Program-made: the position numbers and the translations under genes | The notes under the pieces: model-generated | What the model saw: only the letters and a program-made list of their open reading frames with translations | Told to the model about the DNA's origin: nothing | Database searches by the model: none | Source of the DNA: Gammaproteobacteria bacterium | Lineage (GTDB): Bacteria > Pseudomonadota > Gammaproteobacteria > Pseudomonadales > Azotimanducaceae | DNA length: 64,000 nucleotides | Direction: 5' to 3' | Assembly (NCBI GenBank): GCA_021773565.1 | Contig: JAJFJZ010000025.1 | Location: 62,001 to 126,000, forward strand | Shown: one piece after another, positions 1 to 8,434 of the stretch | How positions within the stretch are numbered: the first letter of the stretch is position 1 | Layout of the letters: the number at the start of each line of letters is the position of its first letter

Positions 1-1
1 G

Positions 2-490
2 TTGAGGGGTTTGAAGAATACCGGCTTTAATTGCTTTGATGAACCCGCACGCAAAATTCTGGAGTATCACAGTGAAACGGATGGTCCTGCCCTTCCTGCC
101 AAAGATCCATATGCGTTTGTGAAAGAAATGCTTGATCAGAACGTTCGCGATATTCAGGAAGCGAGCGTATTGAAGAAACCTGCCTTCTTTGATCGTGGAA
201 TTCCAGATACCGTGGCTTATGCCATACGATTTAATGTCGAGAGTGCAGAATTTGAAAAATTGGCAAAGCAGACACGATATAATCAACACGTATTTCTGAT
301 GCCACCGTGGAAGGAGATTTTCAAAAGTGACCCGTTTCGCCAAGCCTCGTTTGAACAGTACATCGATTTTCACAAATTGATTAAACAGGTTTACCTAACG
401 CTTGATTACACACTAATTGAGGTGCCATTGACATCTCTACAGCACAGAATAAAGTTTGTGCTAGCACATATTGAGAACAATCATGGATAG
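2..490 (+). CDS. AAA_28-type ATPase, C-terminal part (5' end outside window)
   Basis: The reading frame is open to the left edge, so the N-terminus with the Walker A P-loop is missing. What remains resembles the small stand-alone AAA_28 predicted NTPases: a FDRGIPD-x-x-AY segment near residue 65 (Walker B-like region), then an F-L-M-PPW-x-EIF segment near residue 100 followed by a PFRQ-S-FE stretch, which are characteristic of that family. The biochemical substrate of this family is not known. The next gene starts five bases after the stop and is probably co-transcribed. The first in-window TTG is not a believable start. Confidence 0.7.
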   Translation: MRGLKNTGFNCFDEPARKILEYHSETDGPALPAKDPYAFVKEMLDQNVRDIQEASVLKKPAFFDRGIPDTVAYAIRFNVESAEFEKLAKQTRYNQHVFLMPPWKEIFKSDPFRQASFEQYIDFHKLIKQVYLTLDYTLIEVPLTSLQHRIKFVLAHIENNHG

Positions 491-495
491 AAAAC

Positions 496-912
496 ATGAG
501 TGAAAACAAACTCCATTGGAGCTTTTGGTTAATTTGCGCGCTGGCACTGGTTTGGAGCGCGCTTGGGTCGGTTAATTTTGTCGTACAGCTCAACCCGGAG
601 ATGCACGAATCCTATCGGGAGACTGAACGCCTGATAATTGTGGGACGCCCTCTCTGGGCAACGCTTGGATTCGCACTAGCCGTTTTCGGAGGGCTTATCG
701 GGAGCGTATTGCTGGTACTCAGAAAACCACTGGCACACTATCTATTCATTGCTTCTTTACTGGGTGTATTCCTGGCAATTGCACATGCAATGAGTGTGGG
801 TATCACATTCGGTACCGGTGAAATAGTGGGCATAATTATTCTGCCAATATTGATGGCGATATTCTTAATCTGGTATGCAAAACTGGTTGAGAAAAAAGGC
901 TGGTTGCGATAA
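496..912 (+). CDS. Small four-helix membrane protein
   Basis: A 138-residue protein with four hydrophobic segments (about residues 8-28, 52-74, 80-100 and 108-128) and short polar loops, ending in a basic tail, so it is an inner-membrane protein. No catalytic motif is visible. Similar short four-helix proteins are common in marine bacterial genomes and are often labelled transporter-like without proof. It starts five bases after the preceding ATPase stop. Function unknown. Confidence 0.7.
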   Translation: MSENKLHWSFWLICALALVWSALGSVNFVVQLNPEMHESYRETERLIIVGRPLWATLGFALAVFGGLIGSVLLVLRKPLAHYLFIASLLGVFLAIAHAMSVGITFGTGEIVGIIILPILMAIFLIWYAKLVEKKGWLR

Positions 913-944
913 TTCTACTAGATTGATTTCAAAACAACTGGAAA

Positions 945-1808
945 ATGACAGATATGAGCAAGCTATCAGTAAATCCACAGCCAGGAGCGGGGGCAGAAGT
1001 TACCGGCGTAAAACTCAATCAATTGAGTGACACAGATTTTCAGGAGATTCAGTCAGTTTTTGCGGAGTATGGACTAATATTTTTTCGTGATCAGGAGCTA
1101 ACTGAAGCGGATCATGTTGCGTTTGCCAGGCGCTGGGGCAACATCAACATTAACCGCTTTTTTGCTGCACACAAAGACTACCCGGAAATCGCGTTGGTAA
1201 CCAAGGAAGCAGGTCAGGCAGAAAACATTGGTGGCGACTGGCATACAGACCATTCCTATGATCACGAACCTGCGCTGGGGTCTATACTCCTTGCAAGGGA
1301 TTTACCACCATCTGGAGGTGATACCTGGTTTGTGAGCATGTACAAGGCTTTCGAGCAGTTATCCGATGGAATGAAAAATACCCTGCGCGGATTGCGAGCG
1401 GTGCATTCCGCAAAACATGTTTTTGGCGCCCAGCAGGGCTACGAGCTAGCAGGTGACGAGTTCGGCCAGCGGATCGGAAATGCACCTGCTACAGAAGAAA
1501 TGATTAACCCGGTGCACCCTGTGGTAATCAAACATCCGCTTTCAGGTAAGGAAGCGCTTTATGTGAATTCAGCCTTTACACTTCACTTTGAGGGCTGGAC
1601 GCCCGAGGAATCAGCCGTGCTACTGGAATTCCTGTACAAGGAAGCAGTGCGGGAAGATCACATAAGTCGTTTTAAGTGGCGGCCAGGATCAATTGCATTC
1701 TGGGACAACCGGGCCACATGGCACAATGCCCAGAATGACTACCCGGGTTACCGGCGTGAAATGCACCGAATTACCATCGACGGTTGTGCATTAGCTGCAT
1801 CAACCTAG
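945..1808 (+). CDS. TauD/TfdA-family Fe(II)/2-oxoglutarate dioxygenase
   Basis: 287 residues, the normal length for this family of non-haem iron enzymes, which couple 2-oxoglutarate decarboxylation to hydroxylation of a small organic acid or sulfonate. The iron facial triad is visible: HTD in the GGDWHTDHSYD region near residue 100, and the distal histidine in ATWHNAQNDY near residue 265, followed by the 2-oxoglutarate-binding arginine in GYRREMHR. The N-terminal half carries the usual GAEVTGV and FFRDQ segments. The substrate (taurine, 2,4-D-like, other) cannot be read from the sequence. Its TAG stop shares the palindrome CTAG with the convergent VOC gene. Confidence 0.9.
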   Translation: MTDMSKLSVNPQPGAGAEVTGVKLNQLSDTDFQEIQSVFAEYGLIFFRDQELTEADHVAFARRWGNININRFFAAHKDYPEIALVTKEAGQAENIGGDWHTDHSYDHEPALGSILLARDLPPSGGDTWFVSMYKAFEQLSDGMKNTLRGLRAVHSAKHVFGAQQGYELAGDEFGQRIGNAPATEEMINPVHPVVIKHPLSGKEALYVNSAFTLHFEGWTPEESAVLLEFLYKEAVREDHISRFKWRPGSIAFWDNRATWHNAQNDYPGYRREMHRITIDGCALAAST

Positions 1809-2242
1809 ATATCCAGGGGTGCCACCTTCGCTACCCTTTGTGGGTCTTTCTTCCACACGTCAGAAACATCCACATACACTTCCACACTGTTTCCATCGGG
1901 ATCATCAAAATAGAGTGATTGCGTAACGTCATGATCAATGGGCATTACAGTAATCCCTGCAGCGTCTATTTCGGTTTTGGCCTGTTTTAATTGTTCAATG
2001 GAATCACCAATACAAAATGCTACATGGTTGAGCCCACTGGAGTTCTCTCCCGCTATTTCACCATCCGACACTTGAGAAATCGCCAAATCGTGGTGATTAC
2101 CCAGGCTGAAAAAAGTCATTTTCATCCCGTCTTCATTAAAACGCGCGCAGATCGGTAAACCCAGCAATTCGTTATAAAATTTTTCGGATCGTTCTACATC
2201 CGTTACGTTAACAACTACATGTCCAAGCGCTTGTATCTTCAT
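1805..2242 (-). CDS. VOC-family (glyoxalase/bleomycin-resistance fold) protein
   Basis: A single-domain vicinal oxygen chelate protein of 145 residues. The two beta-alpha-beta-beta-beta halves can be followed: LGHVVVNVTD at the start, LNHVAFCIGD in the middle and a C-terminal DPDGNSVEVYV strand, giving the usual His/His/Glu metal ligands. The start was placed at the ATG at 2242, which has a clear AAGGAG upstream, rather than at the longer reading frame. Its 3' end overlaps the dioxygenase stop by four bases. It could be an isomerase, ring-cleavage dioxygenase or resistance protein; the substrate is unknown. Confidence 0.85.
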   Translation of the reverse strand: MKIQALGHVVVNVTDVERSEKFYNELLGLPICARFNEDGMKMTFFSLGNHHDLAISQVSDGEIAGENSSGLNHVAFCIGDSIEQLKQAKTEIDAAGITVMPIDHDVTQSLYFDDPDGNSVEVYVDVSDVWKKDPQRVAKVAPLDI

Positions 2243-2328
2243 GAAAATTCTCCTTTTTACACCCCGCAAGTATGCGCCATTCGGCCGAAAATGCTATCTT
2301 GGCCTTCCTTGAACAGACTGTCGAAAGC

Positions 2329-3528
2329 ATGACCACAGACTTTGAATTCATTGTGATTGGCAATGGCCTTTTTGGAAGTGCAGCAGCGCGTTATTTGGGC
2401 AAACAATGTCAGGCAGTCGCCATAATTGGACCAGCCGAGCCGGAAAATGAGCGCACACATGATGGGGTTTTTGCCAGCCATTACGACGAGCGCCGCCTGG
2501 TGAGGGTACTCGGCCACTCAAGAGTGCGGTCGAAACTTGGCCAAATGTCAATGGGCAACTACCGCGCTCTGGAGAAACAATCCGGCATTACATTTTACGA
2601 ACCTGTTGGGTACCTGATCGTAAATTCTGAAACAATTGAAGATAATAATCTTGAATCACCGCTTGAGATGGCTCGCGACCTGGACGTACCGCACACCCTT
2701 TACAAAGAAGGGGATCGGTCCTGGCAAAAACAGCATCCGCATTTCAGTTTTCCAACTACACATTGGATTATTCATGAACCAGCGCCCGCTGGAATGATTA
2801 ATCCGCGGGCAATGTTAAGCGCACAGAATGCAATTGCCGAACAACAAGGAAGCATAATCATCCCGGAACTAGTGGCCAGGGTTGAAGAAAAAAGCGATTT
2901 CGTAAAAATAGAAACACAGTCTGGAAAGCACTATACAGCGCGTAAGGTACTCGTGACGGTGGGAGCATTTACCAATTGTTTCGAATTTTTTCCAAAGAAG
3001 CTGCCCCTTCAGGCTGAGACCGAGACATTTATCCTCGCGCAGGTATCAACCGGAGAAGCAAACCGTTTAAAGGGTCTGCCGGCATTGGCTTATACCATAA
3101 ATGACCCGGTTATCAGGGATATCTACATGGCTCCCCCCGTGCGCTATGCCGATGGAAACTTTTATATCAAGATGGGTGCTAACACACCGAGTGATGTTCA
3201 GCCGAACAGTCTGGCAGAAATTCAGGACTGGTTTCACAAGGGCGAAAGCGATTCACATCTGGCTGATTTCGAACGGGTTTTGCGCAAGATACTCCCGGAT
3301 GTTGATTTTCTTTCATTTGAAAGCAAACGTTGCATCATCACTCGCACAGCAACCAAATATCCCATTATCGACCAGATAACTGCCCGTTCCTTTGTTACAT
3401 CTGGTGGCAATGGCAGTGGCGCAGTTACTGCAGACAGTATTGGTCGACTGGCTGCGAGCCTGCTTATGAAGGAGCCCTGGATACTACAAATACCACGCAA
3501 TCTTTTTCATGCCACCGAATACGACTAA
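2329..3528 (+). CDS. FAD-dependent amine/amino-acid oxidase (DAO family, SolA/sarcosine-oxidase-like)
   Basis: About 399 residues with an N-terminal dinucleotide fold (VIGNGLFGSAAARYL, a G-x-G-x-x-G motif) and a C-terminal SGGNGSGA flavin-contact segment, as in monomeric sarcosine oxidase and N-methyltryptophan oxidase. A cysteine in KRCIITRTATKYPIID lies where those enzymes attach FAD covalently, so the flavin may be covalently bound. The start at 2329 (MTTDFEF) fits the family better than the upstream ATG, which adds about 19 unrelated residues. The following acetyltransferase begins at this gene's stop. Substrate probably a secondary amine or N-methyl amino acid. Confidence 0.85.
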   Translation: MTTDFEFIVIGNGLFGSAAARYLGKQCQAVAIIGPAEPENERTHDGVFASHYDERRLVRVLGHSRVRSKLGQMSMGNYRALEKQSGITFYEPVGYLIVNSETIEDNNLESPLEMARDLDVPHTLYKEGDRSWQKQHPHFSFPTTHWIIHEPAPAGMINPRAMLSAQNAIAEQQGSIIIPELVARVEEKSDFVKIETQSGKHYTARKVLVTVGAFTNCFEFFPKKLPLQAETETFILAQVSTGEANRLKGLPALAYTINDPVIRDIYMAPPVRYADGNFYIKMGANTPSDVQPNSLAEIQDWFHKGESDSHLADFERVLRKILPDVDFLSFESKRCIITRTATKYPIIDQITARSFVTSGGNGSGAVTADSIGRLAASLLMKEPWILQIPRNLFHATEYD

Positions 3529-3539
3529 TGGAGATAGAA

Positions 3540-4073
3540 ATGATCACTAAACCAGCAGCGAATATGGCATCCCTAAAAATACGAAAAGAAGAAAATCAGG
3601 ATCATGCAGCTATACGAACTGTTACCAAACTCGCCTTTCGTGACATGCCTTATGCCGGAGGAGATGAACAGGACGTGATCGAGCGGCTCCGTCTGGAAAA
3701 AGCACTTACATTATCGTTAGTTGCCGAGCTTGAAGACGGTATCATTGGCCATCTCGCCTTTTCCCCTGCTCTATCCAGCGGTAGAATTGATCAATGGTTT
3801 GCACTGGGACCTGTATCAGTACTACCAGCATATCAGGGCCAGGGAGTAGGTTCAGCACTTATCGAAGCAGGGTTATCACAGTTGAAGAGCAGAAGTGCAC
3901 TGGGGTGTATACTAACGGGAAACCCGGAGTACTATCAAAGATTCGGGTTTGAGTTATCGCCACAACATGTACCCTCAAACGAAGCCGAAGCGTACTTTAT
4001 GTTAAAACTGTTTACATCGGTATTGCCAAACGGTGCATTTAGTTTTCACTCCGCTTTTTATGGCGAATGCTGA
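3540..4073 (+). CDS. GNAT-family N-acetyltransferase, YhbS-like
   Basis: 177 residues with the GNAT acetyl-CoA site: LGPVSVLPAYQGQGVGSALIEAG (the Q-x-x-G-x-G/A motif A) around residue 95-115, preceded by a strand-loop-strand with a GHLAFSPA segment and followed by NPEYYQRFGFE, which is typical of the YhbS subgroup. A GGAG seven bases upstream supports the ATG at 3540; an in-frame ATG at 3528 overlaps the oxidase stop by one base and is the alternative. It is probably co-transcribed with the FAD oxidase. The acceptor is unknown. Confidence 0.85.
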   Translation: MITKPAANMASLKIRKEENQDHAAIRTVTKLAFRDMPYAGGDEQDVIERLRLEKALTLSLVAELEDGIIGHLAFSPALSSGRIDQWFALGPVSVLPAYQGQGVGSALIEAGLSQLKSRSALGCILTGNPEYYQRFGFELSPQHVPSNEAEAYFMLKLFTSVLPNGAFSFHSAFYGEC

Positions 4074-4108
4074 ATCCCATTTACACACAATAAAAGGAAG
4101 GCTGAATC

Positions 4109-4567
4109 ATGAATATGGAGGGGTGGAGTAAGTGGCTGACATTTATCGCCAACGTAGGGGTCTTTCTTGGTTTAGTACTGGTCGCCTACGAAATCAATCA
4201 ATCCCAAACCCAACTGGAAATATCTGCTCTGGCAGACGGTACCGACAATTTTACTGAAGCAATGCTTGCCCTTACACAGAACGAGGACCTTGCAAAACTT
4301 GTATATCGGGCAGAACACAATTATGAAAAGCTCAACGATTTCGAAATATGGCGCGTACAAAAGTATCTGGATGGCTATGTGTCTATGTCCGAACAGGATT
4401 ATCTTGTACTGACAAAATTGCCCGATGAGCGCATTTCTTCAGGCTTTAAACACGACTGGAAAATAAATATGCAAATGCCTTTGTACAAAAATTACTGGTC
4501 CAAAAGTGAACTGCGTTTCAGCCCGGAATTTCGCGACTTTATAAACAAATTGCTTCGAGATAAATGA
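4109..4567 (+). CDS. Membrane-anchored protein of unknown function, paralogue 1
   Basis: 152 residues: one N-terminal membrane segment (about residues 9-29, WLTFIANVGVFLGLVLVAYEI) followed by a soluble, mostly helical domain of about 115 residues that is likely to face the cytoplasm. The N-terminal 40 residues are closely similar in pattern to the gene at 4633 (aromatic-x-x-L-ANxGV-hhGhh-hYEI-x-Q-x-x), so the two are tandem paralogues. A purine-rich AAAAGGAAGG precedes the ATG. I do not recognise a named family or function. Confidence 0.75.
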   Translation: MNMEGWSKWLTFIANVGVFLGLVLVAYEINQSQTQLEISALADGTDNFTEAMLALTQNEDLAKLVYRAEHNYEKLNDFEIWRVQKYLDGYVSMSEQDYLVLTKLPDERISSGFKHDWKINMQMPLYKNYWSKSELRFSPEFRDFINKLLRDK

Positions 4568-4632
4568 TTGGTCGTTCTTTAACGCGCATGGCATTCTGAT
4601 TAGATACGCTTAAGTTAACGAGAGGAAACTGT

Positions 4633-5139
4633 TTGGTGCACACACATGCTGTAGAAAAAATTAACCATTGGCTGACACTACTGGCCAATCTGGGTGTTTT
4701 AGTTGGAATCGGCTTTTTGGTTTACGAGATTCGACAAAACACGCATGCAATCCAATCTCAAACGCGCGCAACACTTTACACGGGCGCTCAGGAGGAACTT
4801 TGGAAAAACATGGAGTTTCCAGACGTCACACTCAATTTTCAAACTACAGATCACAAATTAAGCCCGGAGGAGAAGATCCGCCTCGATGCCTGGTTGACTG
4901 CAGCAATGATGGCACGGCAATTTGCCTGGTCGGAATATATCAACGGTAATCTGGATCAAACGCAGTGGAATTCCGAACAACAGATAACCCTCCTGGTATT
5001 GGGTACGAAACGAAACAGATGGTGGTGGAAAAATTTGGGTAGCAAAGCGTTAAACTCAGAATTTGTTGCCTTAACCAATCAACTGATTGCCAACCAACCT
5101 GAGTCGCGATTTGTGGAAAACGTACTGGCGATCGAATAG
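4633..5139 (+). CDS. Membrane-anchored protein of unknown function, paralogue 2
   Basis: About 168 residues with the same layout as the gene at 4109: an N-terminal membrane segment with LTLLANLGVLVGIGFLVYEIRQN and a soluble helical domain that then diverges. The start is TTG at 4633 or the adjacent GTG at 4636; GAGAGGAAA lies upstream and there is no in-frame ATG near. The pair probably arose by local duplication and drift. Function unknown. Confidence 0.72.
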   Translation: MVHTHAVEKINHWLTLLANLGVLVGIGFLVYEIRQNTHAIQSQTRATLYTGAQEELWKNMEFPDVTLNFQTTDHKLSPEEKIRLDAWLTAAMMARQFAWSEYINGNLDQTQWNSEQQITLLVLGTKRNRWWWKNLGSKALNSEFVALTNQLIANQPESRFVENVLAIE

Positions 5140-5156
5140 GAACGAAAATATAGCTC

Positions 5157-5945
5157 ATGAAGAAAATTATCGTATTCGCAATCTCGGCATTAACCAGCCT
5201 CACCATCCTTGCGCAAAACAATTTTGAGGGACAATGGGTAGACCTGACTCATGCATTTTCCGAAGAAAGTATTTACTGGCCAACGGCAGATACCTTCAAA
5301 AAAACCACCGTTGCAGAAGGTGATACAGACGCAGGCTATTATTATTCTGCGTATAATTTCAGTGCGGCAGAACACGGCGGCACGCATCTTGATGCGCCGA
5401 TCCATTTTTCAAAAACCGGCAATTCCGTAGATCAAATTCAGCTCGAACAGTTTGTCGGCAATGGGGTACTAATTCGAATTGCAGATAAAGCAATGAACGA
5501 CCGCAACTACCAGCTAAGCGTTGAGGATATTCTGCAATGGGAAAGAGAAAATGGGCCAATCGAAAACAATAGCATTTTGTTAATCGACACGGGTTCGAGC
5601 AAATTCTGGCCAGATATGAAAAAATACATGGGAACGGACGAGCGCGGAGAGGCTGCTGTAAGCAAGCTGGTTTTTCCCGGCATCCATCCGAGTGCTGCAC
5701 AATTCCTGGTTACCCAGAGACAAATCAAAGCGGTGGGCCTGGATACCCCAAGTATCGATTTTGGTGGATCCAGGCTATTTGAGTCCCATCAGATTCTGTA
5801 CGCAAAAAATGTCCTCGGCTTTGAGAACGTGGCTAACCTTGGAGAATTACCGGCGAAGGGTTTCACGGTGATCGCCTTACCAATGAAAATAGCAGGAGGC
5901 AGTGGCGGGCCATTGAGAATCGTCGCTTTTATACCAGCGAAATAG
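5157..5945 (+). CDS. Exported cyclase-family (PF04199) metal hydrolase
   Basis: 262 residues. The first 19 residues form a signal peptide (KK, hydrophobic core, LAQ), so the enzyme is likely periplasmic. The fold is that of the cyclase/kynurenine formamidase family: WVDLTHAFSE near the start and the metal-binding HGGTHLDAPIHF near residue 78, with a later IDTG and VGLDTPSIDFG segment. Family members hydrolyse cyclic amides or formamides with a divalent metal; whether this one is a formamidase, an isatin-hydrolase-like enzyme or something else cannot be said. It is followed 11 bases later by a DUF6265 gene. Confidence 0.87.
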   Translation: MKKIIVFAISALTSLTILAQNNFEGQWVDLTHAFSEESIYWPTADTFKKTTVAEGDTDAGYYYSAYNFSAAEHGGTHLDAPIHFSKTGNSVDQIQLEQFVGNGVLIRIADKAMNDRNYQLSVEDILQWERENGPIENNSILLIDTGSSKFWPDMKKYMGTDERGEAAVSKLVFPGIHPSAAQFLVTQRQIKAVGLDTPSIDFGGSRLFESHQILYAKNVLGFENVANLGELPAKGFTVIALPMKIAGGSGGPLRIVAFIPAK

Positions 5946-5956
5946 GGGCAGAGGTA

Positions 5957-6427
5957 ATGTTTCATAAATTTTTACTCATTCTAGCGTACTTCACCATACA
6001 ATCCAGCGCACAAGCTGAAGCATGTAACACATTAGATTCAGTGAATTGGTTAGTAGGTAGCTGGACTTCGGATAGCCCCACTCTCAAAATAAGTGAAACG
6101 TGGTCACGTATTAGTAGCCATACCTTCGAAGGACACGGTAAAACTGTTTCTGTAACACAAAATGAGCTAGTTAGTGCAGAAACACTAAGGCTGGTAGAAA
6201 TGTCCGGTGAACTTTTTTTCTGGGCTAAAGTTAAGAGCAACGAACTACCCGTTGCATTCAAGTTGACAAACTGCACGGACAATACGGCAACATTTGAGAA
6301 TGCAGCGCATGATTTTCCAAAAAAGCTTGTATACCAAAAAACGAATGTCGACATGCTAACAGTATTGGTCACAGGTAATGAGGGTAAAGGGTTTACCATT
6401 GAATACACACGATCGGATGATCGGTGA
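5957..6427 (+). CDS. DUF6265-like exported protein
   Basis: 156 residues with a signal peptide of about 20 residues (ending SAQA) and a domain that starts with a VNWLVGSWTS segment, followed by a SETWSRISSHTFEGHG segment and a later FENAAHDFPKKLVY segment; these are the landmarks of the DUF6265 lipocalin-like beta-barrel proteins. No catalytic role is established for the family. The 3' end overlaps the next gene's likely start by 11 bases, so the two are probably translated from one message. Confidence 0.8.
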   Translation: MFHKFLLILAYFTIQSSAQAEACNTLDSVNWLVGSWTSDSPTLKISETWSRISSHTFEGHGKTVSVTQNELVSAETLRLVEMSGELFFWAKVKSNELPVAFKLTNCTDNTATFENAAHDFPKKLVYQKTNVDMLTVLVTGNEGKGFTIEYTRSDDR

Positions 6428-6896
6428 ACCAAAAACATATACAAAAGTGACACATACAATACGTCAATACAAAGAATCAGATCTGGATGGAGTCTTATCC
6501 GCATGGGAGAATGCCTCGAAAATCGCGCATTCCTTTCTGACAAGGGAATTCATCGATAAAGAAAGAAATAACATCCCGAACATGTATCTTCCTATTGCTG
6601 ACACCTGGGTTGTAGAAGTCGAGGGAACGACCATCGGGTTTATTTCACTTCTGGGCAACGAAGTCGGTGCGATCTTTGTCGAGCCTGCGTTTCATGGCCT
6701 GGGGCTGGGACGAGCGATGATGGACAAGGCACGTGAGATTCATGGTAATTTGGAAGTAGAGGTATTCAAGGAAAATTCAATTGGACGCACATTCTATTCC
6801 GGATATGGTTTTACCCTCATGCATGAAAAAACGCACGAAGAAACGGGCAACCGCATATTGCGCTTACGCTATTCTACGAATGAAAACGCACGGTGA
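6417..6896 (+). CDS. GNAT-family N-acetyltransferase
   Basis: About 159 residues. It begins with the IRQYKESDLDGVLSAWENA segment of small GNATs and has the acetyl-CoA loop in IFVEPAFHGLGLGRAMMDKA around residue 95, followed by ENSIGRTFYSGYGF, the usual beta6 region. The ATG at 6417 overlaps the preceding gene by 11 bases; the longer reading frame (from 6378) runs inside that gene and is not convincing. A GTG at 6447 is a second possibility. Acceptor unknown; the C-terminal YGF-x-L-x-x-E pattern is shared with the YjaB-type group. Confidence 0.82.
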   Translation: MIGEPKTYTKVTHTIRQYKESDLDGVLSAWENASKIAHSFLTREFIDKERNNIPNMYLPIADTWVVEVEGTTIGFISLLGNEVGAIFVEPAFHGLGLGRAMMDKAREIHGNLEVEVFKENSIGRTFYSGYGFTLMHEKTHEETGNRILRLRYSTNENAR

Positions 6897-6945
6897 ATGA
6901 TAGGCCTGATAAACTTTAAACCAACCAACCCACGGGAAAGAGAAT

Positions 6946-7614
6946 ATGACCAAAAACAAACGCATTTCCAGGCGCGATGTAAACAAACGTTTAGGCCTGG
7001 CCATTGGCAGTTCCCTGATCGGTGCAAATATCGCAAACGCTGCAATCCCCACCCCCGAACAGGTTGAAGGACCCTTTCATCCCGTGGTCAATCAGCCAGA
7101 TACGGACATCGACCTTGTCATGGTCAAGGGGCGTACGGAGCCTGCCCAGGGCGATGTGATACTGGTTCGCGGACGTATACTGGATACACATGGTCAACCA
7201 ATCAGGGGTGCATTAGTTGACATATGGCAGGCAAATCACGTGGGGCGTTATAGCCATGCAAAAGATCCGAATCCAGCACTACTCGATCCCAACTTTCAGG
7301 GCTGGGGAATGGTTTCAACCGATGACGAGGGACGATACGGCTTCAAAACAATCATACCGGGTGCCTATCCTCTTTCATTTCTTGGCGACGAAGGCTGGCG
7401 TTGCAGACACATACACTTTCAGGTTTCACGGGATGGATTCAAAAAATTGACGACCCAGATGTATTTTCACGGTGACCCGCTTATTGAGCAAGACCTGGAG
7501 ATAGCCAAGGTAGCTGAAGAAGATCGCCACTTGTTAATTGCAAGGCCGGAACAGGACGTAGCCTCCGCACTACCGCTCTACCCTTTCGATATCTTAATGT
7601 CTCAGGACAGTTGA
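6946..7614 (+). CDS. Intradiol ring-cleavage dioxygenase with twin-arginine-type leader
   Basis: 222 residues. The N-terminus has SRRDVNKRLGLAIGSSLIGANIANA, consistent with a twin-arginine export signal, so the enzyme would act in the periplasm. The mature domain is the protocatechuate/catechol dioxygenase-like barrel: the non-haem ferric ligands appear as the tyrosines in GRYSHA and GAYPLSF and the histidines in RHIHFQV. The EGPFHP segment at the front is usual for the family. The exported members are poorly characterised, so the aromatic substrate is open. An SRPBCC gene follows 23 bases downstream. Confidence 0.87.
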   Translation: MTKNKRISRRDVNKRLGLAIGSSLIGANIANAAIPTPEQVEGPFHPVVNQPDTDIDLVMVKGRTEPAQGDVILVRGRILDTHGQPIRGALVDIWQANHVGRYSHAKDPNPALLDPNFQGWGMVSTDDEGRYGFKTIIPGAYPLSFLGDEGWRCRHIHFQVSRDGFKKLTTQMYFHGDPLIEQDLEIAKVAEEDRHLLIARPEQDVASALPLYPFDILMSQDS

Positions 7615-7637
7615 ACTGTAGCTAAAGGGGATTAGAC

Positions 7638-7985
7638 ATGCCTGTAAAGATTAGCCCACTACACGTACGAAGAAGTATTCTTATTGAGAGATCTCCTGAT
7701 CAGGTCTGGCATCAGTTTTCGACGCTGGATCGCATTCGATCATGGCTGGGAATCGGCCAGACGGTACATCAGTTTGATCTGGTGCCCGGGGGAACTGTCG
7801 AACTCTCGGTAGACATAGAAGGCTCGGCGCATCATTTCGGTGGCGCCATTCTCGTAGTGGAGAAAAACCGCGAAATTACCTTTGAAAGGCTGGGCAGTGA
7901 AGCGGCTGATAATTTACAAGGTTATGAAGAGGGTTGGACGGTAAGGCATCTAACAGCCCTGCGTTCCATCGTAGAAGGTACCTGA
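7638..7985 (+). CDS. SRPBCC/AHSA1-like domain protein
   Basis: 115 residues. Begins with VRRSILIERSPDQVWHQFST, the first strand and helix of the START/AHSA1 fold, continues with VELSVDIEG and a FERLG strand, and ends with a long C-terminal helix carrying GWTVRHLTALRSIVEGT, the conserved GW-x-x-x-L-x-x-L element. It is slightly short compared with the usual 140-150 residues, though the main elements are present. Ligand-binding role likely but not known. Confidence 0.75.
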   Translation: MPVKISPLHVRRSILIERSPDQVWHQFSTLDRIRSWLGIGQTVHQFDLVPGGTVELSVDIEGSAHHFGGAILVVEKNREITFERLGSEAADNLQGYEEGWTVRHLTALRSIVEGT

Positions 7986-7988
7986 CCA

Positions 7989-8117
7989 TTAGCTATTACA
8001 TAACTTAACAATCTCGTTATCTGCGATGAGCGTCAACTCACCGCGATCTTTATCCCACATTGGTTCAATAAACTTGTAGGTTTCGGCAGGTCCTGACATT
8101 CCCGTTGCAAAATGCAT
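7989..8117 (-). CDS. Possible micro-ORF or remnant, 42 residues
   Basis: On the minus strand, an ATG at 8117 opens a 42-codon frame ending in TAA at 7989. The peptide (start MHFATGMSGP, then YKFIEPMWDKDRGEL, ending IVKLCNS) has a normal soluble composition. It fills the otherwise empty gap between two plus-strand genes and overlaps the longer version of the downstream ORF. It may be a genuine small protein or the 3' end of a decayed gene; there is no strong ribosome site. Low confidence. Confidence 0.3.
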   Translation of the reverse strand: MHFATGMSGPAETYKFIEPMWDKDRGELTLIADNEIVKLCNS

Positions 8118-8176
8118 TTTTTGATCGTTACACTTTCGTATTTGTTACCATTATTGGTAAGCTGTTCTCTGCCGAT

Positions 8177-8434
8177 ATGAAACATGCATCCATACAGATA
8201 TTACAATCCAACACGGAGTTACTGGATCAACTCCGCTCTATTGATGCTATCCAGGAAAAGAAGCTGGGAGTGTTCTACCTTAAGAGCCGCGCATTTCTTC
8301 ATTTTCATGAAGACAGGGGCACACTCTTTGCAGATGTGAGGCTAGACGGATTTGACTTTGATCGTGTAGCTGCAAATACGCCCGATGACCAAAAACGACT
8401 TGTGCATAAAATTAGGCAAGCCGTGAAGTTATGA
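8177..8434 (+). CDS. Small protein of unknown function
   Basis: 85 residues from the ATG at 8177. It has an N-terminal helix rich in Q, L and D and a strand-rich middle (LGVFYLKSRAFLHFHEDRGTLFADVRL) with a helical tail. The longer reading frame starting at 8105 adds an unlikely aromatic N-terminus. It ends ATGA with the next gene, so it is translationally coupled to the HXXEE membrane protein. I do not recognise its family. Confidence 0.65.
   Translation: MKHASIQILQSNTELLDQLRSIDAIQEKKLGVFYLKSRAFLHFHEDRGTLFADVRLDGFDFDRVAANTPDDQKRLVHKIRQAVKL

Noticed and set aside
5962-6543. A 193-codon minus-strand ORF
   Set aside because: Antisense to the DUF6265 and GNAT genes. It is Ser/Val-rich with no recognisable domain, so it is a shadow.
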